Part shown: in pieces, positions 15,667 to 24,493 of the stretch
Layout of the letters: every line of letters starts with the position of its first letter
Position numbering within the stretch: the first letter of the stretch is position 1
NCBI GenBank assembly: GCA_964347035.1
Contig: CAYFXE010000004.1
Location: 51,936 to 115,935, forward strand
Direction of reading: 5' to 3'
From: CAYFXE01 sp964347035
GTDB lineage: Bacteria; Acidobacteriota; Aminicenantia; Aminicenantales; Aminicenantaceae
Length of the DNA: 64,000 nucleotides
Notes under the pieces: model-generated
The model's database searches: none
What the model saw: only the letters and a program-made list of their open reading frames with translations
What the model was told of the DNA's origin: nothing
Program-made: the position numbers and the translations under genes

Positions 15667-16756
15667 CGAGACTCTCCTTAATATTCTTAAAGTGTCTCAG
15701 CATATCTGCCTTCGTGTTATCTGATTCGATGATTTTTTGGGCTTCTCTGATAAGTTTTTCTGCCGTAAAGTGCTTTTGAATCAATTCCGGTACGATTTTT
15801 TTCTCGGCAAGAATATTCACGATGCTGTAATTTTTAATCTTCACAAACCTTACCCCTGCCCAATAATAGAAAGGCCATATTCGATAGAAAGATATGAGCG
15901 GAACTTCTAGGAACACGGCTTCCAGGTTGGCTGTCCCACAAGCCGCGAGGACGAGATCGCTGTAGGCCATAGCTTCATGCTTATCTTCTGTCACCATCTT
16001 GAAGTCTTGGATAGGAGAGGGGAGGTACCTAGAGAACAAGTGATCATCGAGATGTTCTGCCTTCAATAGAAGAAATTGGGCGTTGAACATTCTGTGTAAT
16101 TTTTTTATGGATTCGAGCAGAACAGGCATATGAAACTTTAACTCGCTCTTCCGACTTCCAGGCAAGAGGGTAATAAGCCTTTTTTGCGTATCGAGATCGT
16201 ACTTTTCATAAAACTCCTGCTTGGTGAGGGAGAGGCGGATCATGTCTTTCAGGGGATGCCCGACATACGAAGCCGGAATCTGATGGTTTTGATAAATTTT
16301 TTCCTCGAAGGGAAAGATAAGCAGCATTTTTTTTACGTTTTTTTTGATGGTCTTCAGTCTTCGTCCTCTCCAGGCCCAGATAGTAGGCCCTATAAAGTAA
16401 AGGACGGGGACTGATTTTTTTTTAAGCTTTTTGGCGAGGCGGAGATTAAAGTCAGGCGAGTCGATAAGGACGGCAGCGGCGGGCCTTTTCAGATTTATTT
16501 CACGATCAAGACGTCTGAATATTTTTAGCAAATTGAAAAAGTGAGTAACAATCTCGAAGCCGACTAATGAAATATCTCGAACAGTAAAAAGAAGCTCTAC
16601 GCCTTCATCTGCCATATGTTTTCCACCGATGCCGAAGAATAAGATGGACCGGTGGAGTCTGTTGAATGCCTGGACGAGGAGAGCTCCGTATTTATCGCTG
16701 GACGTTTCGCCGGCTATGATGAGGACAGAGTCATCATTCTTTCTTGGACTGACCAT
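15667..16756 (-). CDS. lpxB: Lipid-A-disaccharide synthase, C-terminus lost at gap
   Basis: About 363 residues from the ATG at 16756 to the gap. LpxB hallmarks: the VLIIAGETSSDKYGA start, GIGGKHMADEGVELLF, VLIDSPDFNLRLAKKLKK, PTIWAWRGRRLK, YVGHPLKDM, LLPGSRKSELKFHMP and AACGTANLEAVFLEVPLI. LpxB condenses lipid X with UDP-diacylglucosamine on the inner membrane face, so the organism makes lipid A. Only the last 15-25 residues appear to be missing. A longer frame from 16816 exists, but the start at 16756 fits homologues better. It overlaps the 3' end of the preceding pseudopilin gene by 23 bp. Confidence 0.92.
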
Positions 16757-17258
16757 AATAGACGATTTCTGGCATCTTACGGGGATCTTGGCCATAAAAG
16801 AACAGCCATTTATCATAGGTTTCTTGATCGTTATAGATTCTTATAGATTTTTCTGTCGAGGAACTGACAACTCCGAGAATTTGGGGATTGTCCATGGCTG
16901 TAAGCGCATTCTGGGGTGCGACCATGACCTTCTGAGCCGCCTGCTTTTTATCGGCTCTGACAGCCTCTTGATGGAGGATGATGTTCCAATCGCCTCCTTT
17001 GGTGATCGGGTCCTTGAAGAGCTTACGGATGCACTTTTCTTCTAATAGTTCGTCGAGAGTTTTCGGGAATCTCCCGGGATTCTTCATCTGGTATATCCGG
17101 ACGGCCTCGACGTATTGCTTTCCCCTGAAGATCAGTTCCTCTTCTTTCTCTCTCTGGATTTGCGTCTTCCAGACAGGAACAGCAACGAGAAGAGCGATGC
17201 TCATGATAGAGATCGCCACCAGAAGAATAATCAGTGAGTAGCCTTTCTGTTTTTTCAT
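16734..17258 (-). CDS. Pseudopilin-like protein without Glu5
   Basis: A 174-residue protein with a short basic leader (MKKQKG) and a prepilin-type helix GYSLIILLVAISIMSIALLVAVP. The residue after the cleavage Gly is Tyr, and position 5 is Ile instead of the usual Glu. The body (KEEELIFRGKQYVEAVRIY, then PKTLDELLEEKCIRKLFKDPIT) is a pilin-like domain typical of type II secretion/type IV-like minor pseudopilins. Lack of Glu5 is known for the tip pseudopilin GspK, so a tip or initiator role is possible. Third gene in the pseudopilin series, overlapping lpxB by 23 bp. Confidence 0.8.
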   Translation of the reverse strand: MKKQKGYSLIILLVAISIMSIALLVAVPVWKTQIQREKEEELIFRGKQYVEAVRIYQMKNPGRFPKTLDELLEEKCIRKLFKDPITKGGDWNIILHQEAVRADKKQAAQKVMVAPQNALTAMDNPQILGVVSSSTEKSIRIYNDQETYDKWLFFYGQDPRKMPEIVYYGQSKKE

Positions 17259-17279
17259 TCCATGACCTTGGCGCTAAAG

Positions 17280-17693
17280 CTACCAGGTGTTATACAAAGT
17301 TCCGTCCAACCCTTCTTCTTCGGATCCTGATAACACATCCATAACCCCAGGTTCGATTCCCATCATAGCGTCTTCTGGGCTAAGTTCCTCTCTCACCTCA
17401 ATCCATGTCTCGGAGGATTTAGTCATCGGATCAACGGGAATTCGTCTTAAGTATTCTTCCTCGACCAAATCCTGGAGAGTGAACGGATATTTCCCTTTAT
17501 CAACGTAATATTGGTTTATGAGTTTTCTCAACTGGAAGAGATTTTCTTTTAGAACCGATTCTCTTGCTCTTTTAGTGGCGTATTTATACTGAGGAAGTCC
17601 AAGACCAACGAGAATCCCGATCAAAGTAAACACGATGATCATTTCGATGAGGGTGAATCCTCTTTCCCTCCGGCTTGAACAATTCTTATTCAT
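17280..17693 (-). CDS. Type II secretion-type pseudopilin (GspG-like)
   Basis: About 137 residues from the ATG at 17693 (4 bp after the previous stop). The leader MNKNCSSRRERG is followed by FTLIEMIIVFTLIGILVGLG, the canonical prepilin-peptidase site with Glu5, then a long alpha-1 helix and a C-terminal loop ending SEEEGLDGTLYNTW, the calcium-loop-type ending of GspG. PVDPMTKSSETW matches the GspG DPWG-like region loosely. It would be cleaved and methylated by a prepilin peptidase encoded elsewhere. No ATPase or secretin gene lies in the window. Confidence 0.85.
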   Translation of the reverse strand: MNKNCSSRRERGFTLIEMIIVFTLIGILVGLGLPQYKYATKRARESVLKENLFQLRKLINQYYVDKGKYPFTLQDLVEEEYLRRIPVDPMTKSSETWIEVREELSPEDAMMGIEPGVMDVLSGSEEEGLDGTLYNTW

Positions 17694-17697
17694 ACGA

Positions 17698-18183
17698 TCA
17701 CCAGTCTTTATACATAGTCCCATCTAGGGCTTTTCCTTCGTGCTTGGTGTACACATCGTAGACATTCTCTCCACCCCAGAAATCCGAATCAGAATCATCC
17801 TGGTACGATCTCAAGCCCCAATCATAGGAATTTGTTATCGGATCCTTGGGAATGCGTCTCAAGAATTTTATGACTTTTTTCCCCGATTTTTCCTCCTCAG
17901 AATCAACGTTGACTTCGACACCATTGACCAGGGTCTCTAAATCGGGGGGATAGCCCTCTGTATCTTCTTCCACTTCGATCTTCTTTTCATCTGCTAGCTT
18001 CTTGTAAGCATCGATGGCCTCTCGGATAGTCCTTAAATTCCGGTGAAGCTGGATCTCCTTTTCCCTTTTCACCGCCACTTTGGTTAGAGGCATGATGGCA
18101 GCAGCTAAAATGGCCAGAACAGTCAGGGTCACGAGCATCTCAACGAGAGTGAAACCCTTCTGGTGCGGATATTTTTTCCCCAT
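17698..18183 (-). CDS. Type II secretion-type pseudopilin (GspG-like, with acidic insert)
   Basis: About 161 residues from the ATG at 18183. The leader MGKKYPHQKG is followed by FTLVEMLVTLTVLAILAAA, with Glu5 present. The domain holds an acidic insertion (about 75-110, rich in Glu/Asp), RIPKDPITNSYDWG and the GKALDGTMYKDW ending shared with its neighbour. First of three pseudopilin genes, 18 bp downstream of pnp, so probably read from the rpsO-pnp transcript. Whether the set belongs to type II secretion or a type IV pilus-like system cannot be told here. Confidence 0.85.
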   Translation of the reverse strand: MGKKYPHQKGFTLVEMLVTLTVLAILAAAIMPLTKVAVKREKEIQLHRNLRTIREAIDAYKKLADEKKIEVEEDTEGYPPDLETLVNGVEVNVDSEEEKSGKKVIKFLRRIPKDPITNSYDWGLRSYQDDSDSDFWGGENVYDVYTKHEGKALDGTMYKDW

Positions 18184-18201
18184 GAAAAGCACCCGAATAT
18201 A

Positions 18202-20376
18202 TTAAGATCTATTCTTGTAGCGACTTTTATGGTCACGATTCCGATGATGATTCGATCTTCCCGGTCGATTTCGATCTGAGTCATAAGAACGAGAGGTATT
18301 TCTTTCCAGGACTTTCTTGCTCAGTTTCATCTTGTTGTCTTCATCGATCTGGAGCACTTTGACTTTGACGGTTTGCCCGATTTTTATAACATCCCTGATA
18401 TTTCTGATCCGGTAATGGGCTATCTCTGAAATATGAAGGAGCCCGACGATGTTGGGAAGGATCTCGACGAAGGCTCCGTAATCCTCGATGCGGACAACCT
18501 TACCTACGTATGTTTTGCCGACCTCGGCTTCGACTGTGATTTCCCGGATCATCTGTCGAGCCTTTTCTGCAGATTCGATATCTACGGAGGCTATGGTAAT
18601 CTTTCCGCTTTCCTCGATGTCAATTTTGGCATTCGTTTCGCTGATGATTTTCTTGATGATTTTTCCAGCCGGGCCGATCACGTCTTTCACTTTTTCAGGA
18701 TTGATAACCAGGTTAATGATCCGGGGGGCATATGGCGAGATTTCAGAGCGAGGTTCTGGTAAGGCTTCCTTCATTTTATCCAGGACTTTCAGGCAAGCTT
18801 GCTTGGCTTTTTGGAGACCTTCTTCAAAAATCTGGAGGGAAATCCCGGGTAACTTTAAATCGAGCTGGATAGCCGTTATTCCTTTCTCTGTTCCCGCTAC
18901 CTTTAGGTCCATATCCCCGAAATGATCTTCGAGGCCAGCGATGTCCGTGAGGAGAGCATAACGATCATTATCCTTGACCAACCCCATGGCAATGCCGGCC
19001 GTGATCATAGACAGAGGAACTCCAGCATCCATAAGGGAAAGCACACCACCGCAGACCGTCGCCATCGAGGATGAGCCGTTGGATTCCAGAATATCGGATA
19101 CAATACGGATAGTATACGGGAATGTTTCTTCATCAGGCACCGAGGGAAGAATGGATTTTTCGGCTAGAGCTCCGTGACCGATTTCTCTCCGACCAGGGGC
19201 CCTCAAGAAGGCGACTTCGCCTACGCTGAATGGGGGAAAATTATAATGAAGCATAAACCTCTTTTCACCCAAAATGCCGATTCCATCTAATCTTTGGACA
19301 TCCTCAAATGTCCCAAGAGTGACGGTTGCCAGACATTGGGTTTCCCCCCTAGTGAAAAGAGCCGAGCCATGCGTTCGGGGAAGAATCCCGACTTCGATAG
19401 AGACAGGCCTGATTTCATCAAACTTTCTCTGGTCGACTCTTTTTTCTTTGTTCAAGATCATATCCCGGACTATTTTTTTCTGGATGGTGAAGAACATTTC
19501 CTTAATCTCATCGATTTCTTCTTCATCCTCCTCTGGAATGTTCTCCAGAAGCCCCTCCAATATATTTTTAGTCGTCTCTTCCCGATCTTTTTTGTTCGGA
19601 CGCTGCATGGCTTCCTCTAAAGAAAAAGAAATATCCTTTTCTATTTTTTCGAGCCTTTTTTGGTCTAACTCCTTCGGAATAAATTCTCTTTTCTGGATGT
19701 TGTATTTTGAAAAAAGCTTTTTTTGGGCTTCGATAATCTTTTTTATGGAATCCTGAGCGGCGCTGACTCCTTTGACAATGATCTCCTCAGCTACCTCAAT
19801 CCCTCCAGCTTCGATCATCACGATACCTTCCTCTGATCCGACAACAATCATATTCAAGGGACTTTCTTCGAGCTGACTCATAGTGGGGTTGATGATGTAT
19901 TCATCTTTGATATAGCCGATTTTAACGGCTCCAAGAGGTGTCGTGAAAGGAATATCAGATAAATACAGGGCTGCTGAAGCCCCGATGATTCCTAAAGTAT
20001 CAGGTTCGTTCTCAAGATCAGCTGACAGAAGAAGAGCTACGATTTGGGTATCGTTGAAATACCCATCTGGGAAGAGCGGTCTGATGGGCCTGTCGATCAG
20101 TCGGCTGACCAGTATTTCTCTTTCTGAGGGTTTCCCTTCTCGCTTAAAAAATCCTCCTGGAATCTTGCCGGCGGCATAGGTATTCTCGCGATAATCCACG
20201 ATCAAAGGGAGGAATGGTTTTTCCTCCTTAACCTCTTTTTTTGAGGTGGCGGAGACAAACATGATAGTGTCTCCATAGCGGAGGAAGGCAGAACCGTCAG
20301 CTTGTTTGCCGACTTTTCCGATCTCGATGGAGAGGAAACGGTTATTTATCTCAAGGCTTATCTTCTCATTCAACAT
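18202..20376 (-). CDS. pnp: Polynucleotide phosphorylase
   Basis: A 724-residue protein of normal length. Two RNase PH domains (about 1-230 and 310-545; FFKREGKPSEREILVSRLIDRPIRP split around the catalytic core, and GSALFTRGETQCLATVTLG), a KH domain (about 555-615; INPEKVKDVIGPAGKIIKKI) and an S1 domain (about 620-690; VGKTYVGKVVRIEDYGAFVEI). A basic Arg/Asn/Ser tail follows. PNPase is a phosphorolytic 3'-5' exoribonuclease of the degradosome. It lies 21 bp after rpsO, the classical rpsO-pnp arrangement. Confidence 0.97.
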   Translation of the reverse strand: MLNEKISLEINNRFLSIEIGKVGKQADGSAFLRYGDTIMFVSATSKKEVKEEKPFLPLIVDYRENTYAAGKIPGGFFKREGKPSEREILVSRLIDRPIRPLFPDGYFNDTQIVALLLSADLENEPDTLGIIGASAALYLSDIPFTTPLGAVKIGYIKDEYIINPTMSQLEESPLNMIVVGSEEGIVMIEAGGIEVAEEIIVKGVSAAQDSIKKIIEAQKKLFSKYNIQKREFIPKELDQKRLEKIEKDISFSLEEAMQRPNKKDREETTKNILEGLLENIPEEDEEEIDEIKEMFFTIQKKIVRDMILNKEKRVDQRKFDEIRPVSIEVGILPRTHGSALFTRGETQCLATVTLGTFEDVQRLDGIGILGEKRFMLHYNFPPFSVGEVAFLRAPGRREIGHGALAEKSILPSVPDEETFPYTIRIVSDILESNGSSSMATVCGGVLSLMDAGVPLSMITAGIAMGLVKDNDRYALLTDIAGLEDHFGDMDLKVAGTEKGITAIQLDLKLPGISLQIFEEGLQKAKQACLKVLDKMKEALPEPRSEISPYAPRIINLVINPEKVKDVIGPAGKIIKKIISETNAKIDIEESGKITIASVDIESAEKARQMIREITVEAEVGKTYVGKVVRIEDYGAFVEILPNIVGLLHISEIAHYRIRNIRDVIKIGQTVKVKVLQIDEDNKMKLSKKVLERNTSRSYDSDRNRPGRSNHHRNRDHKSRYKNRS

Positions 20377-20397
20377 TTTTTCGCACAGGAACTTAGC

Positions 20398-20664
20398 CTA
20401 TTTTCTGAGGTTAAGCCTTTGGATTAATTTTTCGTATTTATTGACATCCTGAGATTTCAAATATTCAAGAAGCCTTTTGCGGCGCCCCACCAATTTCATC
20501 AGACCTGTCCGAGAATGATAATCCTTCTTATTCTCTGATAAATGCCTGATTAAGTCATTGACTCTTTCAGTGAGAAGGGCAATCTGGACCTCTGGCGAGC
20601 CGGTATCCGTTTTGTTTGTTTTATAGTCTTTGACAATCTTTGTTTTAGTCTCTTTATTCAACAC
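20398..20664 (-). CDS. rpsO: 30S ribosomal protein S15
   Basis: An 88-residue protein of standard length. It shows DTGSPEVQIALLTERVNDL, HLSENKKDYHSRTGLMKLVGRRKRLL and the terminal YEKLIQRLNLRK, all S15 signatures contacting 16S rRNA. The start is GTG with an AGGAG ribosome-binding site about 8 nt upstream. First gene of the rpsO-pnp operon. Confidence 0.97.
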   Translation of the reverse strand: MLNKETKTKIVKDYKTNKTDTGSPEVQIALLTERVNDLIRHLSENKKDYHSRTGLMKLVGRRKRLLEYLKSQDVNKYEKLIQRLNLRK

Positions 20665-20694
20665 CTGTGTCCACTCCTAATGAAATCATGGACT

Positions 20695-20723
20695 ATCATA
20701 ACAGAAAACCATCCAGAAGTAAA
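20695..20723 (-). promoter_or_regulatory. Promoter of rpsO-pnp
   Basis: Minus-strand TTTACT (20723-20718), a 17-bp spacer and TATGAT (20700-20695). It leaves a leader of about 25 nt with an AGGAG site. Confidence 0.55.
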
Positions 20724-20832
20724 TCGCATAAGAAGCATAAGAAAAACGTCCGAATCCATGAATATCATCCATGCTTACCAACTCCCATCTGTCTATTCTT
20801 GTGGCTGAAGATTATTGGTAGACTTTGATAAG

Positions 20833-20861
20833 CTGACCATTGATGATTTATCCCGTATACT
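20833..20861 (+). promoter_or_regulatory. Promoter of the DUF1648-like membrane gene
   Basis: CTGACC (20833-20838), a 17-bp spacer and TATACT (20856-20861). The -10 ends 13 nt before the ATG at 20875; no ribosome-binding site is seen, so a near-leaderless mRNA is expected. Confidence 0.5.
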
Positions 20862-20874
20862 CTAGGATAAAAGA

Positions 20875-21390
20875 ATGACGTCGGGTCTGAGTATCAGTAA
20901 GAAGGTGATGTTCTTACTTGCCCTAGCTAATATCATTCTCCTGGGTGCCGGTTGGATAATGGCTCTGTATGCTTACCCGCGTCTTCCTTTAAGAATTCCA
21001 GTATGGATAAACTTTCTGGGACAACAAACTCTGTTCATGAACAAATCGATCCTCTACTTTATCTACCCGTTTTCGCAATCTCTTTTCTGTCTTATTTTCT
21101 GGTATCTCCAGAGAATCATGATCAAGAAAAACAGAAGAGCCGGGCAGGAATCCCTCAATTCTCGCTTAAAAAGAGAATTTATCTTCCTAACTCTCATTTT
21201 TTTCAATCTTCTCTTCATCCATCTCCAAAGAAGCATCATCCTGACTGCGCATCGGATCGAAGAAGGTGTGAGCGAATACTATTTCTTTTCTCTTTTCGGA
21301 ATCATCCTGATCCTCATTCCATACTATCGGATTCGAAGCCGGATGATCATGAAGAAGGGAAAAATCCCGAAGAATTCCAAGAAATTTTAG
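20875..21390 (+). CDS. Four-helix membrane protein, DUF1648-like
   Basis: A 171-residue protein with four predicted membrane helices (about 9-32, 57-80, 101-122, 135-155). The first loop carries YAYPRLPLRIPVWINFLGQ, resembling the YxxLPxxIPxHF-x-G motif of DUF1648 proteins. Family assignment is tentative and the function unknown. Single gene facing the Lys/Glu-rich protein gene; a small hairpin with a T-run lies just after its stop. Confidence 0.6.
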   Translation: MTSGLSISKKVMFLLALANIILLGAGWIMALYAYPRLPLRIPVWINFLGQQTLFMNKSILYFIYPFSQSLFCLIFWYLQRIMIKKNRRAGQESLNSRLKREFIFLTLIFFNLLFIHLQRSIILTAHRIEEGVSEYYFFSLFGIILILIPYYRIRSRMIMKKGKIPKNSKKF

Positions 21391-21413
21391 TTCTCGTAAG
21401 AGAAGATTTTTTT
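21391..21413 (+). terminator. Short intrinsic terminator
   Basis: TTCTC (21391-21395) and GAGAA (21400-21404) with a 4-nt loop, followed by seven Ts (21407-21413), immediately after the stop codon at 21390. The stem is short, so efficiency is uncertain. Confidence 0.5.
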
Positions 21414-21437
21414 CAAAAATGAGGGAGAAAATCCGTG

Positions 21438-22157
21438 CTATTGCAAAGATTCAAGATAATTCTTTCTCTTGATAAGTTGCTGGGCATAGTTGGAGTTCCA
21501 GCCTCCCATTTTTTCTTTGACATCTTCCAACTTGGCTTCGATTTCGGCTAAAGACATCTTATTGATCTTTTTTGCTTTAGACGGCGGCAAGGGAGCTTCT
21601 GGCTCTGGTTTTAGCTTGGGTTTCCTGACCTCTTCCTCAACCTTTTTTTCTTCTTCGACTGCTGGTCTGGCTTCTTCTATTTTTTCCTCAGGTACTATCT
21701 CAATTGCTTCCTCAAGCTTCTTTTCTTCTATTTTCTCTGGAGGAAGCTCTTCCCTGACTTCCCTCTCGACTTCTTCAGGCTTCTCTACTTTTTCAGCCTC
21801 TCTCAATTCCTCCTCAACAGCCTGAATGGCTTCTTCTTTCTCTTTTCGAGATTCTGGTTCAACTTCCTTCTCAACCTTCTTTTTTTCTTTCTTTTCCGGG
21901 GGAGCCTCTGCTTTGACTTTCTCTTTAACCTTTTTAGGCTCCGCCTTTTTTTCAGCCTTTTTTGGTTCCTTTTTCTTCTTGGCCTCCTTATCAACCTTTT
22001 CAGTCTCAGCTTTTTCTTTCTTCTGTTCTTCTTTGTCTGGCTTTTTCTGTTTTTTTGGCTTTGATTCCCTGGTTTCCTGTTTTTTATCTCTTGATTTTTC
22101 TTCAGTTTCTGGAGTTTTATCCTTTTTTTCGTTCTTGTCTTTCTTCTCTTCAGCCAT
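21438..22157 (-). CDS. Lys/Glu-rich low-complexity protein with a conserved-looking C-terminal helix
   Basis: A 239-residue protein. Residues 1-190 are almost entirely Lys, Glu, Ala, Pro and Val in short KEKKE/EEVEREV-type repeats, highly charged and probably disordered or coiled. The last 45 residues are different and look folded: MSLAEIEAKLEDVKEKMGG followed by YAQQLIKRKNYLESLQ. A GAAAGGA ribosome-binding site precedes the ATG. No recognised domain. The tail may be the functional anchor and the charged body a linker; this is inference. It is divergent from waaA. Confidence 0.65.
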   Translation of the reverse strand: MAEEKKDKNEKKDKTPETEEKSRDKKQETRESKPKKQKKPDKEEQKKEKAETEKVDKEAKKKKEPKKAEKKAEPKKVKEKVKAEAPPEKKEKKKVEKEVEPESRKEKEEAIQAVEEELREAEKVEKPEEVEREVREELPPEKIEEKKLEEAIEIVPEEKIEEARPAVEEEKKVEEEVRKPKLKPEPEAPLPPSKAKKINKMSLAEIEAKLEDVKEKMGGWNSNYAQQLIKRKNYLESLQ

Positions 22158-22277
22158 TTTGTATCCTTTCTATCTTAATGACACCTGCAGGTCTTCATAG
22201 CTTACCAAAATACAGCCAGCGAGAGCAATGTTTTTTTAAGCGGTGGTACTTTGAAGAGCGTTCCTATCTACGTTATC

Positions 22278-22306
22278 TTGCACAGGTCTAGGGAATTTAG
22301 TATAGT
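22278..22306 (+). promoter_or_regulatory. Promoter of waaA
   Basis: TTGCAC (22278-22283), a 17-bp spacer and TATAGT (22301-22306). The first ATG (22309) is only 2 nt past the -10 and the second in-frame ATG (22315) is 8 nt past it, so a leaderless mRNA starting near the second ATG is predicted. Confidence 0.6.
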
Positions 22307-22308
22307 CA

Positions 22309-23586
22309 ATGAACATGTACACGATTTACTCCCTTCTTCTCCTCTTATCTCTTGTCTTCTACATTCCTCTTTACTTTGTCCGAATAAGATTGATGCGAGG
22401 AGAAAGCCTCCATCTCAAAGAAAGATTGGGGCTCACGATTTCACGAATGGATAAAGTAGGCTCATCAATCTGGATTCATGCTGTCTCGGTAGGGGAAGTT
22501 CTCTCTCTCCAGAATCTCATCAAAAAGATCAAACAAGATCATCCTGATTGGACGGTCTATTTCTCTTCGCTGACCAACACGGGTGTGAGCATGGCTAGGA
22601 AAAGATTGGATGAAGTCGATGGCATTTTCTTTGCTCCTTTTGATTTTAAGTGTGTCGTGAAAAGATTTTTCAGATCTCTTCATCCAGATGTCTTCATTTT
22701 AGCTGAATCTGAATTCTGGCCGAATATTCTCAGAGAAGCCAGAAGGCAAACCAAAGGTATTCTGCTGATAAACGGAAGAATCTCGAATCGATCACTGAGA
22801 AGATACACAAAGGTTAAGAAGCTAGCGGGAAAAATATTGAGGCATATCAATCTCTTCTTGGTCCAAACAGAAAGAGACAGGGAAAACCTTAAAACTATAG
22901 GTGTCGAGGACGAACGGATCGAAGTCGCAGGAAACTTAAAGACAGAGATCACTCTACCGGAGTTGAACGAGGAGGAAGTATCTAAACAAAGAAAGAATCT
23001 CGGTATACAGGGGATAAAACGGGTGATTATCGCCGGGAGCACCAGGAAGGGGGAAGAGGAAAAGATCCTGCAGGCTTATGCCGAGGCTCGGAACAAGAAA
23101 AAAGATCTTCTCCTCATCATAGCTCCTCGACACATCGAGAGAGCTGAGGAAGTCGAGAAAATCTGCCAATCTTTAAACCTCAATGTAGCAAGAAAAACAA
23201 CGTATTCCCAGCGAAAGGAATGGGAGGTCTTCATCCTGGACACCCTCGGAGAACTGACCAAGTTTTATGCTCTGGCCGATATCGCTTTTATCGGAGGGAG
23301 TCTCATCCCCTGGGGAGGGCACAACCTTCTTGAACCTGCCTTCTATAAAAAACCAGTCTTTTTTGGGCCCCATATGGATAATTTTTCGTTCCTAGCTAAA
23401 AAATTTCTTGAGGCGGGTGCGGCTCGAGTCGTCCACAGAAAAGAAGAATTGTTGGATATGTTTCTGCTTCAAGACCAGAAATTCTTAGAGAACATGGGGG
23501 AAAAAGCCAAGAGGACATTGATCTCCCTCCAGGGAGCCACGGAAAGGACTCTCAGGGCCATCGAAGCCTTGATAAGGAGGGCCTGA
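22309..23586 (+). CDS. waaA: 3-deoxy-D-manno-octulosonic acid (Kdo) transferase
   Basis: A 425-residue protein, the usual WaaA length. It has an N-terminal membrane anchor (about 3-22), then a GT-B fold: SIWIHAVSVGEVLSLQNLI, PFDFKCVVKRFFRSLHPDVFILAESEFWPN (split domain 1), the ERDRENLKTIGV stretch and, in the C-terminal half, IAGSTRKGEEEKIL, APRHIERAEEV and FIGGSLIPWGGHNLLEPA, which binds CMP-Kdo. It transfers Kdo to lipid A precursor at the inner membrane. The true start may be the third residue (22315), given the promoter. Its stop overlaps the PAP2 start by 1 nt. Confidence 0.95.
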   Translation: MNMYTIYSLLLLLSLVFYIPLYFVRIRLMRGESLHLKERLGLTISRMDKVGSSIWIHAVSVGEVLSLQNLIKKIKQDHPDWTVYFSSLTNTGVSMARKRLDEVDGIFFAPFDFKCVVKRFFRSLHPDVFILAESEFWPNILREARRQTKGILLINGRISNRSLRRYTKVKKLAGKILRHINLFLVQTERDRENLKTIGVEDERIEVAGNLKTEITLPELNEEEVSKQRKNLGIQGIKRVIIAGSTRKGEEEKILQAYAEARNKKKDLLLIIAPRHIERAEEVEKICQSLNLNVARKTTYSQRKEWEVFILDTLGELTKFYALADIAFIGGSLIPWGGHNLLEPAFYKKPVFFGPHMDNFSFLAKKFLEAGAARVVHRKEELLDMFLLQDQKFLENMGEKAKRTLISLQGATERTLRAIEALIRRA

Positions 23587-24431
23587 TGGAGATCCGGAGG
23601 TCTAACCTTAGGAAACCACCTGCTGTTTTGCTCATCCTTCTCATCCTTGTTTTTTCTTCGGAGGCATATGCCCTCCAGAAACAGAATGCTTCTCCAGAAT
23701 ACAAGCTGAATACACAATTCCTAAAGTCTTTCGCAAACGACTTCGGCCGGGTTGTTATCGCTCCGAAGGGATGGGATGGGAAGGATCTCATAAAACTCTC
23801 AGCGCTAATTGCTTCGGGAACACTGATTTTTGTCTTTGATCAAGATATCCATCAATGGATGCAGGAACGAAGGAGTCCGGCAACTGATGATATATCAAGT
23901 GTCAGCGAAGCATTGGGGCATGGAATTTTCTTAGGAAGTACTATCACAGCCCTGTATGTGACCGGAGAGATCATCGATAATATCAAACTCCGAAAAATAG
24001 CTCTGTTAAGCCTAGAAACCTGGTTGATCTCGGGAGGCATCGTCGGGGGCATGAAATTTCTGATCGGTAGAGCACGTCCGCATAAGCAAGAGACGAGCAC
24101 AACTTTCCATCCATTCTCTTTCCGTTCTCGCTATCGATCTTTTCCCTCGGGACATACGGCCTCAGCCTTTGCTGTAGCGACCATGATTGCCGACCACTCG
24201 GAAGAATTCATCGTGGACCTCATCGCATACAGTCTCGCCTCTCTCGCTGGAGTTTCCCGGATTCATGACGGTGCGCATTGGGCTTCTGACGTGTTCTTCG
24301 GAGCAGTGATGGGTTACTTCATCTCTAAAAAAATAGCCGCATGGCATAGGCAAGAGGGGAAGAAGAATCTCCAGGTGGATCTTCAGTTTGTGCCACACAG
24401 ACAGTCTTTCACCATCTCATTTACCTTTTGA
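23586..24431 (+). CDS. PAP2-family membrane-associated phosphatase
   Basis: A 281-residue protein with a cleavable signal peptide (about 1-28, ending SSEAYA), a few helices and the three PAP2 motifs: KFLIGRARP (about 157-165), PSGHTAS (about 190) and SRIHDGAHWASDV (about 233). Such acid phosphatases remove phosphate from lipids such as undecaprenyl pyrophosphate, phosphatidylglycerophosphate or lipid A. It overlaps waaA by one base (TGATG), which favours a lipid A or envelope-lipid substrate; the exact substrate is not known. The C-terminus (VDLQFVPHRQ) suggests a beta-rich tail. Confidence 0.88.
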   Translation: MEIRRSNLRKPPAVLLILLILVFSSEAYALQKQNASPEYKLNTQFLKSFANDFGRVVIAPKGWDGKDLIKLSALIASGTLIFVFDQDIHQWMQERRSPATDDISSVSEALGHGIFLGSTITALYVTGEIIDNIKLRKIALLSLETWLISGGIVGGMKFLIGRARPHKQETSTTFHPFSFRSRYRSFPSGHTASAFAVATMIADHSEEFIVDLIAYSLASLAGVSRIHDGAHWASDVFFGAVMGYFISKKIAAWHRQEGKKNLQVDLQFVPHRQSFTISFTF

Positions 24432-24493
24432 CCGAACAGGTTTGCGAGAACGATTTCAATTCTCTACATATAAAGTCATTCAAAGAGGATTGT

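Noticed and set aside
15449..16816. A single 455-residue LpxB with an unusual C-terminal domain
   Set aside because: The frame passes through ten Ns, and the part beyond is an ATP-grasp tail; the fusion is an assembly product.
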